From Desertimonas sp963772825 (lineage in GTDB: Bacteria > Actinomycetota > Acidimicrobiia > Acidimicrobiales > Ilumatobacteraceae), in the NCBI GenBank assembly GCA_963772825.1, contig CAVYYX010000013.1, positions 62,001 through 126,000 on the forward strand: a stretch of 64,000 bases of DNA, written 5' to 3'. The notes under the pieces were generated by a model that saw only the letters and a list, made by a program, of their open reading frames with translations, had not been told where the DNA came from and made no database searches. This document shows, one piece after another, positions 39,074 to 48,394 of this stretch (the first letter of the stretch is position 1; each line of letters begins with the position of its first letter). The position numbers were made by a program, and so were the translations under genes.

Positions 39074-40267
39074 CTACAGGCCGACGGCGGCCTTGAAGTC
39101 GTCGAGGCGGGTGGCGTGCTCCCACGTGAACTGCGGCAGGCTGCGTCCGAAGTGCCCATAGGCGGCCGTGGCGCGGTAGATCGGCCGCTTCAGCTCGAGG
39201 TCGCGGATGATCGCCCCAGGACGCAGGTCGAACACCGCCGGGACGCTCTTGGAGATCAGCTCGGGGTCGACGGCGCTCGTGCCGAACGTCTCGACGAGCA
39301 CGCTCACCGGATGGGCGACGCCGATGGCGTAGGCCACCTGCACCTCGCAGCGGGTCGCCGCCCCGGAGGCGACGACGTGCTTGGCGACCCAACGGGCCGC
39401 GTAGGCCGCAGATCGGTCCACCTTGCTCGGGTCCTTACCGCTGAACGCGCCGCCGCCGTGGCGACCCATGCCGCCGTACGTGTCGACGATGATCTTGCGC
39501 CCGGTGAGGCCACAGTCGGCGTGCGGTCCGCCGAGCACGAACGTCCCGGTCGGGTTGATGAAGACCTCGTAGGAATCGTCGGCGAACTGCTCGGGGATCG
39601 TCGGCTGGATGACCTGCTCGATGAGATCGGGGCGGATCACCGTGTCGCGATCGACGCCGTCCTGGTGCTGTGTGGAGATGAGCACGGCCTTGAGGGCCAC
39701 CGGAATTCCGTCCTCGTACTCGAACGTCACCTGCGTTTTGCCATCCGGGCGCAGGTAGGGCACCTGGCCCGACTTGCGCACCTCGGCGAGCCGCTCGGCG
39801 AGGCGGTGGGCGGTCCAGATCGGCAACGGCATGAGATCCGGGGTCTCGTCGCAGGCGAACCCGAACATCATCCCCTGGTCGCCGGCGCCCTGGGCGTCGA
39901 GGGGATCCTCGCCCGCTTCTCCGGCGCGCAGCTCCTCGGACTTGTCGACGCCCTGGCCGATGTCGGGGGACTGCTCGTCGATCGACACGATCACACCACA
40001 GGTGCCACCGTCGAAGCCGTAGAGCGCGTCGTCGTAGCCGATGCTCTTGATCGTCTCGCGGGCGAGCTTGGGGATGTCGACGTAGGCCGACGTCGTGATC
40101 TCTCCAGCCACGACGCACAGTCCGGTCGTCAACAACGTCTCGCACGCAACACGCCCGTCGGGGTCCTCCGACAGGATTGCGTCGAGGACGGAGTCGCTGA
40201 TCTGGTCGGCCATCTTGTCCGGATGACCCTCGGTCACGCTTTCCGAGGTGAAGGTCCAGCGGGACAT
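39074..40267 (-). CDS. metK: S-adenosylmethionine synthetase
   Basis: Makes SAM from methionine and ATP. In 397 residues: FTSESVTEGHPDKMADQ with the catalytic His near residue 15, GAGDQGMMFGFACDE near 117, and GGGAFSGKDPSKVDRSAAY near 265. ATG 40267 is preceded by AAGGAAGC. A long ACC-triplet tract lies in its leader. Confidence 0.96.
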   Translation of the reverse strand: MSRWTFTSESVTEGHPDKMADQISDSVLDAILSEDPDGRVACETLLTTGLCVVAGEITTSAYVDIPKLARETIKSIGYDDALYGFDGGTCGVIVSIDEQSPDIGQGVDKSEELRAGEAGEDPLDAQGAGDQGMMFGFACDETPDLMPLPIWTAHRLAERLAEVRKSGQVPYLRPDGKTQVTFEYEDGIPVALKAVLISTQHQDGVDRDTVIRPDLIEQVIQPTIPEQFADDSYEVFINPTGTFVLGGPHADCGLTGRKIIVDTYGGMGRHGGGAFSGKDPSKVDRSAAYAARWVAKHVVASGAATRCEVQVAYAIGVAHPVSVLVETFGTSAVDPELISKSVPAVFDLRPGAIIRDLELKRPIYRATAAYGHFGRSLPQFTWEHATRLDDFKAAVGL

Positions 40268-40286
40268 CAGTGCTTCCTTGAGTTGT

Positions 40287-40308
40287 TGGTGGTGGTGGTG
40301 GTGGTGGT
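40287..40308 (-). repeat. Trinucleotide (ACC) tract in the metK leader
   Basis: About seven tandem GGT units on the plus strand (ACC on the mRNA) lie between the rpoZ stop and the metK ribosome-binding site. Slippage-prone; the tract sits about 20 nt before the start codon. Confidence 0.7.
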
Positions 40309-40325
40309 GACGGACGGGGCGGCGA

Positions 40326-40637
40326 TCAGGCGGGATCGAGCTCGGCCTCGGCGTCGTCGCCGGCGGCCGCGGCATCGTCCTCGGCCGGAGGCTGCGGCTC
40401 CGCCCAGACGATCTTGTCGGCGGCGATCTCCTCGAACCCGATGCTCAATGGCTTGCGCGACACCGAGGAAACCTGCGGCGGGATCATTTGGCCGAGCCCG
40501 TCACCGAGCTGGTTGAAGTAGGCGTTGATGTTCCGCGCCCGGCGCGCGGCAAGGGTGACGAGGCCGAACTTCGACTCGACTCGATCGAGCAGCCCCTCGA
40601 TCGGTGGGGTCATCATCGTGTCGTGCGAGCGTTCCAT
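40326..40637 (-). CDS. rpoZ: RNA polymerase omega subunit
   Basis: About 103 residues. The core MMTPPIEGLLDRVESKFGLVTLAARRARNINAYFNQLG is classic omega (helix contacting beta-prime). The C-terminal acidic Ala/Glu/Asp tail is an actinobacterial feature. Start is uncertain: ATG 40637 (MERSHDT) or ATG 40616/40613 at MMTPP; no Shine-Dalgarno sequence helps. It lies between gmk and metK as usual. Confidence 0.9.
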   Translation of the reverse strand: MERSHDTMMTPPIEGLLDRVESKFGLVTLAARRARNINAYFNQLGDGLGQMIPPQVSSVSRKPLSIGFEEIAADKIVWAEPQPPAEDDAAAAGDDAEAELDPA

Positions 40638-40704
40638 GGGTGACGTTGATCCATTCCTGGAGGTCGAAGGTCCGGGCAGCGAGCAGTCCGGCGGTCGGGG
40701 AAGT

Positions 40705-41277
40705 TTATCGGGACGGCGTGCGGGCCCCATCGATGATCCGCAACAGCTCGTCGATCGTCTCGTCGAGGTCGTCGTTGACCAGCACGTGATCGGCGAGCTC
40801 GAGACCCACCGGCTCCTCGCTCTCCGCCTTGCGCAGTCGATCGGCGACCTTGTCCTCACGATCGCCGCGCTGGCGTAGCCGCCGCTCCTGCTCCGTGCGC
40901 GTCGGCGGCAGGACGAAGATGAGGATCGCCTGCGGGCGCTGCGCTTTGACCTGCTGGGCGCCGTCGACCTCGATCTCGAGCACCACGTCGCTGCCGGCGA
41001 CAGGCTCCGGCAGTGGCGTGCCGTAGAGGTTGCCGAGGAACTCCGTCCACTCCAGGAAGCCACCGTCGGCGATGTGCTGGCGGAACTCGTCGTGGGTGAC
41101 GAAGTGATACGCCGAGGCGGATTCACCCGCTCGGCGGTCGCGCGTGGTCCAGGACCGTGACAACCACAGCCCTGGATCACGACTTACGAGCCGGTTGGCG
41201 ATCGTGCTCTTGCCGACGCCTCCCGGTCCGGAGATGATGATGGTGAGCGGCGTACGCGCTGACGTGCCCGGGCTCAC
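40705..41277 (-). CDS. gmk: Guanylate kinase
   Basis: Phosphorylates GMP to GDP. In 190 residues: P-loop GPGGVGKST (17-25), SRSWTTRDRRAGE (GMP binding), and YGTPLPEPV. GTG 41277 overlaps the mihF stop as GTGA. Confidence 0.95.
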   Translation of the reverse strand: MSPGTSARTPLTIIISGPGGVGKSTIANRLVSRDPGLWLSRSWTTRDRRAGESASAYHFVTHDEFRQHIADGGFLEWTEFLGNLYGTPLPEPVAGSDVVLEIEVDGAQQVKAQRPQAILIFVLPPTRTEQERRLRQRGDREDKVADRLRKAESEEPVGLELADHVLVNDDLDETIDELLRIIDGARTPSR

Positions 41278-41582
41278 CCGAGGGCTTCGAGCAAGGCCTG
41301 GCGCTGCTGCGAGCCGAGACCCTGGATGCGACGGTTGTCGGCGATGCCGATCTCGTCCATCACCTTTTGTGCCTTGACCTTGCCGACGCCGGGCAGTGAC
41401 TCCAGCATCGACTTGACCTTCAGCTTGCCGACGTTGTTGTCGTCGGAGTCCAGCGCTGATTTCAGCGACATCGAACCCATCTTCAGGCGGGCCTTGATGT
41501 CGGCGCGAGCTGCGCGGGCCTCTTTCGCCTTTTCGAGAGCGGCTGCCCGCTGTTCAGGCGTCAGTGTCGGAGGTGTAGCCAT
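41274..41582 (-). CDS. mihF: Actinobacterial integration host factor MihF
   Basis: Small nucleoid protein of 102 residues, with a basic helical N-terminus (KAKEARAARADIKARLKMG) and a helix-two-turn-helix C-terminus (MLESLPGVGKVKAQKVMDEIGI) that contacts DNA backbone. Beside gmk, as in mycobacteria and Streptomyces. ATG 41582 has TAGCGT 7 nt upstream, so it heads the gmk-rpoZ-metK-priA operon. Confidence 0.94.
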   Translation of the reverse strand: MATPPTLTPEQRAAALEKAKEARAARADIKARLKMGSMSLKSALDSDDNNVGKLKVKSMLESLPGVGKVKAQKVMDEIGIADNRRIQGLGSQQRQALLEALG

Positions 41583-41589
41583 GCGCCGA

Positions 41590-41595
41590 ACGCTA
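41590..41595 (-). promoter_or_regulatory. -10 box of the mihF-gmk-rpoZ-metK-priA operon
   Basis: TAGCGT on the minus strand, 7 nt before the mihF ATG. Confidence 0.5.
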
Positions 41596-41648
41596 GCGCT
41601 GCCGGCGCCGTGAACTGGGGATATGCCGAATGTCCTCCGAACACATGT

Positions 41649-42536
41649 TCAGCCGAGTTCGGCGAGGCCACGCAGGATGTGCAGTGGAGCACGCGGATCA
41701 TGAAACGTCGCCGTGCCGACCTGCACGGCGGTGGCGCCCGCCAGCAGGAACTCGGAGGCGTCCCACGGCGTGGCGATGCCCCCGACACCGATCACGGCGA
41801 ATCCTGGCAGGGCGGCGGCCACCTCGCGCACGACGCGGACCGCCACGGGGTGGATCGCCGGGCCGGAGAGCCCGCCACCCCCGCCGCCGAGTGCGGGTCG
41901 CTTCGTCTCGGGGTCGTAGGCCAGTCCGAGCAGCGTGTTGATGCAGGTCACCGCTTCGGCCCCCGCGTCGCGTGCGGCGACGGCCACCTCGACGACGCGA
42001 TCGGTGTTCGGGCTCAGCTTGGCCCACACGGGCCGCTCGGCGACGCTCGCCACGGCGGCGATGACGTCGGCCGACAGCTGCGGGTCGTGGGCAAAGACCT
42101 GCGAGCCGTGCACATTGGGGCACGACAGGTTGATCTCCACAGCGACCACACCGTCAGGAGCGCCGGCCAGCAGCTCCCCCGCCGCTCGATACTCCGCGAC
42201 GGAACGGCCCCACACGCTGGCGACCACGGTGGCGCCACTGCGCAGCAGGTCGGGAAGCGTGTGGGTCAGCCAGTGGGCGACGCCAGGGCCCTGCAGCCCG
42301 ACCGAATTCAACATCCCGGCCGCCGTCGGTCGCAGCCGGGGGGCCGGGTTGCCCGGCCACTCGAAGGCGGCGAGCGACTTGACGACCACGGCCCCCAGCT
42401 CGGCGAGGTCGAACGAGGCCGCCAGCTCGGTGCCGTAGCCGGCGGTCCCCGACGCCGTCATCACCGGGTTCTTCAGCGTCACGGACCCAATCCGTACGGG
42501 CGATGAGCGATGACGGGCCATCTGCCTGTCGCTCAT
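41649..42536 (-). CDS. pyrD: Dihydroorotate dehydrogenase (class 1 type)
   Basis: Oxidises dihydroorotate to orotate using FMN. In 295 residues: NPVMTASGTAGYG (23-35), NSVGLQGPG, catalytic C139 in EINLSCPNVHG, KLSPNT, and GVGGIATPWDA (FMN phosphate). Cys in NLSCPN marks class 1, not the Ser-based membrane class 2. Class 1B partners (PyrK) are not in the window. ATG 42536 lies inside a family A repeat, which provides GGGGAA upstream. pyrF is not next to it. Confidence 0.92.
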   Translation of the reverse strand: MSDRQMARHRSSPVRIGSVTLKNPVMTASGTAGYGTELAASFDLAELGAVVVKSLAAFEWPGNPAPRLRPTAAGMLNSVGLQGPGVAHWLTHTLPDLLRSGATVVASVWGRSVAEYRAAGELLAGAPDGVVAVEINLSCPNVHGSQVFAHDPQLSADVIAAVASVAERPVWAKLSPNTDRVVEVAVAARDAGAEAVTCINTLLGLAYDPETKRPALGGGGGGLSGPAIHPVAVRVVREVAAALPGFAVIGVGGIATPWDASEFLLAGATAVQVGTATFHDPRAPLHILRGLAELG

Positions 42537-42597
42537 TGCGTTCCCCGGCCACGCAGGCCGTTCCGGCCGCTCCTCGGCTGGCGCCTCGTCACTCGCA
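42532..42597 (-). repeat. Family A repeat providing the pyrD start
   Basis: Full-length copy between carB and pyrD: GCGAGTGACGAGGCGCCAG block, CGGCC-TGCGT-GGCCG, then GGGAACGCAATGAGC whose ATG is the pyrD start. Confidence 0.85.
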
Positions 42598-42611
42598 ACT
42601 CGCGCCGTCGT

Positions 42612-45600
42612 TCACCGCGCATGCAGTTCCTGGAGTGAGCGCACCGAGAGGGGTTGGCCACGCTGCTCGAGGAGACCCTGCACGGCGGCGAGCGCCGCGC
42701 TGATCGTGGTCACGCACGCCACGCTGTGCACCACGGCTGCCTTGCGAATCTCCTCGCCATCGGAGCGGCCGCCGCTGCCCTGGGGCGTGTTGACGACGAA
42801 CGTCACGTCACCCGAGGCGATGAGATCGACGGCGGTCTTGTCCTCGCCGCCACCCGTCACCTCGGAGACCTTGGCGATGACGTCGTCGACGGGCTCGCCG
42901 AACCCGGCGAGATAGTCGGCGGTCCCCTTCGTGGCGACGATGCCCATCTCCAGTTGGCGCAGGCGCTTGGCGACGACCAGCCCAGCTGGTTTGTCGCGAT
43001 CGGCGAGCGACAGGAACACCGTGCCGCGGGGCTCGAGCACCGTCCCGGCGGCCAGCTCGGCCTTGTGGAACGCCCGCCCGAACGTCACGTCGATCCCCAT
43101 CACCTCGCCCGTCGAGCGCATCTCCGGACCGAGCGCCGGGTCGACGTCCGGGAACCGGGAGAACGGCAAGACGGCCTCCTTGACGGCAACGATCTCCGCC
43201 GCGTCGTCTCCATCGAGCACGGACCGGCGCAGCAGCCCCTCCTCGCGCAGTTCGGCGAGCGTCGCCCCGAGCATCACCCGCGTCGCCACCTTGGCGAGCG
43301 GGACCCCAGTGGCCTTGGCGACGAACGGCACCGTGCGGCTGGCCCGCGGGTTGGCCTCGATCACGAAGACCGTCGTGCCGCGCACGGCGTATTGCACGTT
43401 GAGCAGCCCGCGGACATCGAGGCGGGCGGCGATCGCCGCCGTGTAGGCCTTGATCACCTCGATCACCCAGGGCACCAGCGATGGCGGCGGTATCGCACAC
43501 GCCGAGTCCCCCGAATGCACCCCTGCTTCCTCGACGTGCTCCATCACCCCACCGATCAGCACCTCGCCGGCATGGTCGCGAACCGCGTCGACGTCGACCT
43601 CCACGGCATCGTCGAGGAACCGGTCGATGAGCACCGGACGGTCCGCCGACAGCCCGCCTTCCCGGCCAAGGCTGCCGTGCCCGGCGAGCTCGTCCATCGC
43701 CGCTCGCAACTGGCCCTCGTCATGGACGATGCGCATCGCCCGGCCGCCGAGCACGTAGCTCGGGCGGACGAGCACCGGGTAGCCCACGTCGGCGGCGACG
43801 GCGAGCGCCTGGTCGAGATCGACCGCCGTACCACCGGGCGGCTGGGGGATGCCCAGGTCGTGGCAGAGACGACTCCACTTCTCGCGGTCCTCGGCGGCAT
43901 CGATCGACTCAGCGGTCGTCCCGGCGACGAGCTCGGCGGGGATCCCGGCGGCGAGCTTCAACGGGGTCTGCCCGCCGAGGGCGACGATGACCTTGGGAGC
44001 CACCCCGCCGGCCGCCGCCGTCTCGGCGGCGATCACGTTCTGTACGTCCTCGGCGGTCAACGGCTCGAAGTACAGGCGATCCGAGGTGTCGTAGTCGGTC
44101 GACACCGTCTCCGGATTGCAGTTGACCATCACCGTCTCGTACCCCGCCTCCGACAGCGCAAAGCTGGCGTGCACGCAGCAGTAGTCGAACTCGATCCCCT
44201 GGCCGATCCGATTCGGACCCGAGCCGAGGATCACCACCCGAGGACGGTCCGACGGCCGGACCTCGTCCTCGTCCTCCCACGTCGAGTAGTGGTACGGCGT
44301 GAGAGCGGCGAACTCGGCGGCGCACGTATCGACGGTCTTGTACGTCGGCAGCACACCCGCCGCCTCTCGCGCCTCGCGCACGGCGGCAACGTCGGTGCGC
44401 CACAGATGAGCGAGCTGGGCGTCGCTGAACCCGAGCTGCTTGGCCCGCCGCCACGACCTGGTGTCCAACCCATCTGTCCCTCCGGCCGCGTCGAGCACCT
44501 CGCGCTCGTCGACGATGCGGGCGATCTGGTCGAGGAACCAGGGGTCGATGCGGCAGGCGGCGTGGACCTGGTCGACGGTCACGCCTCGGCGGATCAGCTC
44601 GGCGACCTGAAAGATCCGCTCCGGAGTCGGCGTGCCGATGGCCGCCAGCAGCCCGGCCGTGGACTGGCCGGCGAGCTGGCCCTCGGCGGGGTCTGCGTTG
44701 AGTCCGAGGCGGCCCTGCTCGAGCGAGCGCAGCGCCTTCTGCAGGCTCTCCGGGAACGTCCGCCCGATCGCCATCACCTCGCCGACCGACTGCATCTGGG
44801 TGCCGAGCACGCCGCTCGTGCCCGGCAGCTTCTCGAACGCCCACCGCGGCACCTTCGTGACGACGTAGTCGATCGACGGCTCGAAGCACGCCGGGGTCTG
44901 ACGGGTGATGTCGTTGGGGATCTCGTCGAGCGTGTAACCGACGGCGAGCAACGTGGCGATCTTGGCGATCGGAAAACCCGTCGCCTTGGAGGCCAGCGCC
45001 GACGAACGCGACACACGCGGATTCATCTCGATGATCACCTGGCGACCGGTGTCGGGATCGAGGGCGAACTGCACGTTCGAGCCGCCCGTCTCGACGCCGA
45101 CGCGCCGGATGCAGGCGAAGGCGGCGTTGCGCATCTCCTGGTACTCGACGTCGCTGAGCGTCTGGGCCGGAGCGACGGTGATCGAGTCGCCCGTGTGCAC
45201 GCCCATCGGGTCGACGTTCTCGATCGAGCAGATGATCACGCAGTTGTCGGCGCGATCGCGCATCACCTCCAGCTCGAACTCCTTCCACCCGGCGATCGAC
45301 TGCTCGATGAGGATCTCGCCGATCGGGCTGGCGGCCAGCCCGGCCGCGGCGAGACGGTGGAACTCCTCGGCCGTCGTTGCGATCCCGGTCCCCCGTCCAC
45401 CGAGGATGTAGGCGGGACGGATGATCGCCGGCAGCCCGATCTCGGCGACGACATCGAGGGCCTCGTCGATCGAGTGGGCGCTGCCGGACGCCGGCACGTC
45501 GAGGCCGATGCCGACCATCGCCGCCTTGAACTGCTCACGGTCTTCCGCCGTGGCGATCGCCGTGGCGTCGGCACCGAGCATCTCCGGCGTTCCGGGGACG

Positions 45601-45926
45601 CCGATGACGCCGGCGCGGAACAGCTCCATAGCGAGGTTCAGCCCGGTCTGCCCGCCGAGCGTCGGCAACACCGCGTCGGGCCGCTCGCGTTCGATGATCG
45701 CCGCCAGCACGGGCGCCGTGAGCGGCTCGACGTAGGTGCGGTCGGCGAAGTCCGGGTCGGTCATGATCGTCGCCGGGTTGGAGTTGACGAGGATGACCCG
45801 GTAGCCCTGCTCGCGCAGCACCCGGCACGCCTGCGTGCCGGAGTAGTCGAACTCACACGCTTGGCCGATGACGATCGGGCCGGAGCCGATGACGAGCACC
45901 GACGTGAGGTCGTCGCGCCGCGGCAT
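42612..45926 (-). CDS. carB: Carbamoyl-phosphate synthase large chain
   Basis: Synthesises carbamoyl phosphate from bicarbonate, ATP and ammonia supplied by CarA; feeds pyrimidines and arginine. The 1104-residue protein has two ATP-grasp halves: the first starts VLVIGSGPIVIGQACEFDYS, the second VVILGSGPNRIGQGIEFDYC. Oligomerisation and MGS-like allosteric domains follow (VVNTPQGSGGRSDGEEIRKA near the end). ATG 45926 overlaps a TGA (TGATG) that is probably the true carA stop. The open frame continues upstream only because of breaks in carA. Confidence 0.96.
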   Translation of the reverse strand: MPRRDDLTSVLVIGSGPIVIGQACEFDYSGTQACRVLREQGYRVILVNSNPATIMTDPDFADRTYVEPLTAPVLAAIIERERPDAVLPTLGGQTGLNLAMELFRAGVIGVPGTPEMLGADATAIATAEDREQFKAAMVGIGLDVPASGSAHSIDEALDVVAEIGLPAIIRPAYILGGRGTGIATTAEEFHRLAAAGLAASPIGEILIEQSIAGWKEFELEVMRDRADNCVIICSIENVDPMGVHTGDSITVAPAQTLSDVEYQEMRNAAFACIRRVGVETGGSNVQFALDPDTGRQVIIEMNPRVSRSSALASKATGFPIAKIATLLAVGYTLDEIPNDITRQTPACFEPSIDYVVTKVPRWAFEKLPGTSGVLGTQMQSVGEVMAIGRTFPESLQKALRSLEQGRLGLNADPAEGQLAGQSTAGLLAAIGTPTPERIFQVAELIRRGVTVDQVHAACRIDPWFLDQIARIVDEREVLDAAGGTDGLDTRSWRRAKQLGFSDAQLAHLWRTDVAAVREAREAAGVLPTYKTVDTCAAEFAALTPYHYSTWEDEDEVRPSDRPRVVILGSGPNRIGQGIEFDYCCVHASFALSEAGYETVMVNCNPETVSTDYDTSDRLYFEPLTAEDVQNVIAAETAAAGGVAPKVIVALGGQTPLKLAAGIPAELVAGTTAESIDAAEDREKWSRLCHDLGIPQPPGGTAVDLDQALAVAADVGYPVLVRPSYVLGGRAMRIVHDEGQLRAAMDELAGHGSLGREGGLSADRPVLIDRFLDDAVEVDVDAVRDHAGEVLIGGVMEHVEEAGVHSGDSACAIPPPSLVPWVIEVIKAYTAAIAARLDVRGLLNVQYAVRGTTVFVIEANPRASRTVPFVAKATGVPLAKVATRVMLGATLAELREEGLLRRSVLDGDDAAEIVAVKEAVLPFSRFPDVDPALGPEMRSTGEVMGIDVTFGRAFHKAELAAGTVLEPRGTVFLSLADRDKPAGLVVAKRLRQLEMGIVATKGTADYLAGFGEPVDDVIAKVSEVTGGGEDKTAVDLIASGDVTFVVNTPQGSGGRSDGEEIRKAAVVHSVACVTTISAALAAVQGLLEQRGQPLSVRSLQELHAR

Positions 45927-47024
45927 CAGCGACGTCGCTCCCGGCCATCCGCTCGGCGAAGCGCTCGAACAGGTAGGCGCTGTCGTGCGGCCCGGGACCG
46001 GCCTCGGGGTGGTGCTGCACGGAGAAGGCGTTGGCGTGGATCGCCTCGAGTCCCTCGCAGACCCCATCGTTGAGGTTGAGGTGGGTGACCGTGGCGATCG
46101 AGGCCGAGCCCGTCGGCGGCCACCGCGAAGTTGTGGTTCTGGCTGGTGATCTCGATCTTCCCCGTGGCGAGGTCCTGCACCGGGTGGTTGGCGCCGTGGT
46201 GCCCGAACGGCAGCTTGACGTTCGTCCCGCCAAGCGCTGCGGCGAGCAGCTGATGGCCGAGGCAGATGCCGAACACCGGGACCGGCGAGCCGAGCAGCTC
46301 GGCGATGATGTCGGTGGCCTCGGCGACGCACGCCGGATCGCCTGGTCCATTGGACAGGAAGATGCCGTCGGGTTGGCGAGCCAGCGCTTCGTCGGCGGGT
46401 GTCGTCGCCGGCACGACGTCGACCGTCCCCAGCGTGGCGAGGTGGCGCAGGATCGTGCGTTTGATGCCGTAGTCGTAGGCGACGATGTGGCGCCGCGCGC
46501 CGTTGACAGCGGGCACCGTGTACGGCTCGGCCGCCGTGACGGTGGCGACGAGGTCGATCCCGTCGGTGCCTGGCTCTGCCGCCGCCGCGGCCCGCACCGC
46601 GTCGAGGTCCTCTGCTGGACCGAAGGCACCGGGGACTGCGCCGGTCGTGCGGATCAGGCGGGTGAGGCGGCGGGTGTCGATGCCGGTGATCCCGGCGATG
46701 CCGTGGTCGCCCAGCAGCGCATCGAGATCTCCCTCTGCCCGCCGATTGGAGTGACCTGCGAGCAAGGTCGCGGACGACGACACCCCTGCAGAACAGCCCA
46801 CGGGACTCGAAATCGGCGGCGTTGACCCCGTAGTTGCCGATGTGCGGGTTGGTGAACGTGACGATCTGGCCGGCGTAGCTCGGGTCGGTGAGCACCTCCT
46901 GGTAGCCGCTGAGGGCCGTGTTGAAGACGACTTCTCCTGCGGCAACCACCTGCTCGGCGCCGAACAGGTCGCCGTGGAACACCGAGCCGTCGGCGAGCAC
47001 CAGAACGCCCGGACGCATAATCAT
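45926..47024 (-). CDS. carA: Carbamoyl-phosphate synthase small chain (two or three frame breaks)
   Basis: Glutaminase subunit that passes ammonia to CarB. Conserved blocks lie in three frames: MRPGVLVLADGSVFHGD to GVVVRDLARR; then DHGIAGITGIDTRRLTR and the class I amidotransferase nucleophile in VFGICLGHQLLAAAL; then THLNLNDGVCEGLEAIHANA with the catalytic His-Glu in QHHPEAGPG. Breaks are near 46755 and 46105 (one extra base each), and probably a lost base near 45945 so that the stop overlaps carB. The repaired protein is about 365 aa, normal. ATG 47024 is preferred over 47048 because TACACT lies 7 nt upstream and two ARG boxes overlap this promoter. Loss of function in a central gene is unlikely, so sequence error is suspected. 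Confidence 0.85.
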
Positions 47025-47046
47025 GCGTTGCAGTGTATGTTCATCC
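47015..47046 (-). promoter_or_regulatory. carA promoter with two ARG boxes
   Basis: Palindromes GCATAATCATGC (47015-47026) and GTATGTTCATCC (47035-47046), centres 20 bp apart exactly as at argC. Minus-strand -10 TACACT (47032-47037) lies 7 nt before ATG 47024, so repressor would cover both -10 and start codon. This lets arginine control carAB inside the pyr operon. Confidence 0.7.
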
Positions 47047-47048
47047 AT

Positions 47049-47072
47049 AGCGTTCCCCGGCCACGCAGGCCG
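47049..47072 (-). repeat. Family A repeat, core only, before carA
   Basis: CGGCC-TGCGT-GGCCG followed by GGGAACGCTATGGATG on the minus strand, in the 52-nt gap between pyrC and carA. Confidence 0.8.
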
Positions 47073-47100
47073 TTGCTGAGCGAAGGCCGACGGAGTCCGA

Positions 47101-48394
47101 TCATCGTTGCGCGACCCCGTCGACCACGGTCGGGCGCCCGTCGAGGACCGTGTGACGGACCCGGCCGCGCAGTGCTCGACCGGTGAACGGGGAGTTGTGG
47201 CTGCGGCTCGCCAGCTTCGCCGGGACGACCTCCCACGCCTCGGCGGCGTCGAACACCACGAGGTTGGCCGGTCGCTCGGCGGCGATCGGTCCGCCGTGTC
47301 GATCGGCGATGCCGGCGATCGCCGCCGGCTTCCACGTCAACGCCGCGACGATTTCGGAGATCGTCATGCCGGCGTCGGTGAGGATCGGCAAGCAGACCCC
47401 GAACGCCGTCTCGAGCCCGACCATCCCAGGTGGCGCCTCGTCGAGGGGATGCTCCTTGTCGGCTGCCGGGTGTGGAGCATGGTCGGTGGCGATGGCGTCG
47501 ATCGTCCCGTCGACGACGGCCTCGATGAGCGCCTCGACATCCGCCTTCGTCCGCAGCGGCGGATTGACCTTGAAGACGGGCGTCGTAGCCGCGAAGCGCC
47601 TCGTCGGTGAGGCTGAGATGGTGCGGTGTGACCTCCGCCGTGGCGCGGACGCCGGCGTCCTTGGCCCGGCGCACGAGCTCGACGCTTCCCGCAGTGGAGA
47701 GGTGCAGGAGGTGGACCGGCGCGCCGGTGAGCCGCGACAGCTCGAGGTCACGGTGGACCATCAGCTCCTCGGCGAGTGCTGGCCAGCCCGGAAGGCCGAG
47801 CTCGCTGCAGCACTGCCCCTCGTGCATCACGGCACCAGCGGTGAGGGCACTGACCTCGCAATGCTGGGCGAGGACGACGTCGAGGCCGACGGCGTACTCC
47901 ATCGCCCGGCGCATCAGCAGGGGGTTCTGCACACCGGATCCGTCGTCGGTGAACAGGTGGACGCCGGCCTCTGCCAGCTCGCCGAACGGGGCGAGTTGCT
48001 CGCCGGCGCGGCCGATGGTGATCGTCCCGCTCGGGTACACGTCGCAGAGTCCCGCTCGCCCGCCGGCGTCGCGGACGAACTCGACAACGCTGCGCGCATC
48101 GGCAGGTGGGTCGGTGTTGGGCATCGCCACCACCGCCGTGTAGCCGCCGAGGGCGGCGGCCCGGCTGCCGGTCTCGATCGTCTCGGCATCTTCGCGGCCC
48201 GGTTCGCGGAGGTGGGCGTGGAGGTCGACGAACCCGGGAGCCACGTAGCACCCGCTGGCATCGAGCGTCGTCATCGATGCCTCTGCGGCGATGTCCAGGC
48301 CGACGGCGGCGATGACGTCGCCGTCGACGAGGACGTCGGCGCGTCGCTCCCCGTCGCGATCGACGACGGTTCCGCCCGAGATGAGGAGCGTCAC
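47101..48394 (-). CDS. pyrC: Dihydroorotase (one frame break)
   Basis: Zinc enzyme closing carbamoyl aspartate to dihydroorotate. Metal site PGFVDLHAHLREPG near residue 55, HCE near 175 and HLSTAGSVELVRRAK near 225. After LRGYD (near 47581) the frame is lost; removing one G gives PVFKVNPPLRTKADVEAL, IATDHAPH (metal-binding Asp) and a normal end at 47101 (VDGVAQR). The repaired length is 430 aa, typical for this class. GTG 48394 overlaps the pyrB stop as GTGA. Confidence 0.88.

Noticed and set aside
40268..40325. SAM riboswitch before metK
   Set aside because: The gap is under 60 nt and consists mainly of the triplet run; there is no room for a known SAM aptamer.
42654..46073. 1139-codon open frame on the plus strand opposite carB
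   Set aside because: Antisense shadow: Arg/Gly/Asp-rich, no domain recognised, while carB on the other strand is fully conserved.
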